From contig CAMLRH010000160.1 of NCBI GenBank assembly GCA_946482375.1, positions 1 through 6,202 of the forward strand: DNA of 6,202 bases, read 5' to 3'. Below the pieces are notes generated by a model that had not been told where the DNA came from, ran no database searches, and worked only from the letters and a program-made list of their open reading frames with translations. Position 1 is the stretch's first letter, and each line of letters opens with the position of its first letter. This DNA is from an uncultured Caulobacteraceae bacterium (GTDB taxonomy: Bacteria; Pseudomonadota; Alphaproteobacteria; Caulobacterales; Caulobacteraceae). A program made the position numbers and the translations under genes. This document shows, piece by piece, positions 6,188-6,202 of this stretch.

Positions 6188-6202
6188 GACGGGAAGATTA
6201 CG

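Overview
The window is high-GC, gene-dense DNA, most likely from an alphaproteobacterium of the Caulobacter/Phenylobacterium/Brevundimonas group. The organism call is inference. It rests on GC-ending codon use, tight gene packing, and protein sequences (especially PhhA and the arginine genes) that resemble Caulobacteraceae versions as I remember them. No database search was possible. There are no RNA genes, insertion sequences or CRISPR arrays that I can see. The only gap between called genes is 84 bp (4080-4163).

Layout. (1) Positions 1-3279, + strand, hold part of an arginine succinyltransferase (AST) operon: the 3' end of astA, then astD, then astB. Each junction overlaps by 4 bp (ATGA, then TTGA), so translation is probably coupled. 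These three enzymes cover arginine succinylation (AstA), hydrolysis of succinylarginine (AstB) and oxidation of succinylglutamate semialdehyde (AstD). The transaminase (AstC) and desuccinylase (AstE) are not here. (2) Positions 3270-4079, - strand, encode a regulator with about four membrane helices and a C-terminal LytTR DNA-binding domain. It converges on astB with a 10-bp coding overlap. (3) Positions 4045-4118, around its start and the divergent gap, hold a tandem array of short direct repeats with a 20-21 bp period. The core resembles known LytTR/AlgR binding sites. (4) Positions 4164-5348, + strand, encode a roughly 10-helix acyltransferase-3 family membrane protein, transcribed divergently from the regulator. 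(5) Positions 5309-6187, - strand, hold phenylalanine 4-hydroxylase (phhA). It converges on the acyltransferase with a 40-bp overlap and is interrupted by one in-frame TAA at 5825-5827.

How it fits together. The AST genes and phhA belong to amino-acid catabolism. Between them sits a probable small regulatory module: a membrane-anchored LytTR regulator, its likely operator array, and a divergent membrane O-acyltransferase that may modify a cell-envelope glycan. The two points most worth a second look are the LytTR-type repeat array and the single nonsense codon in an otherwise intact phhA.
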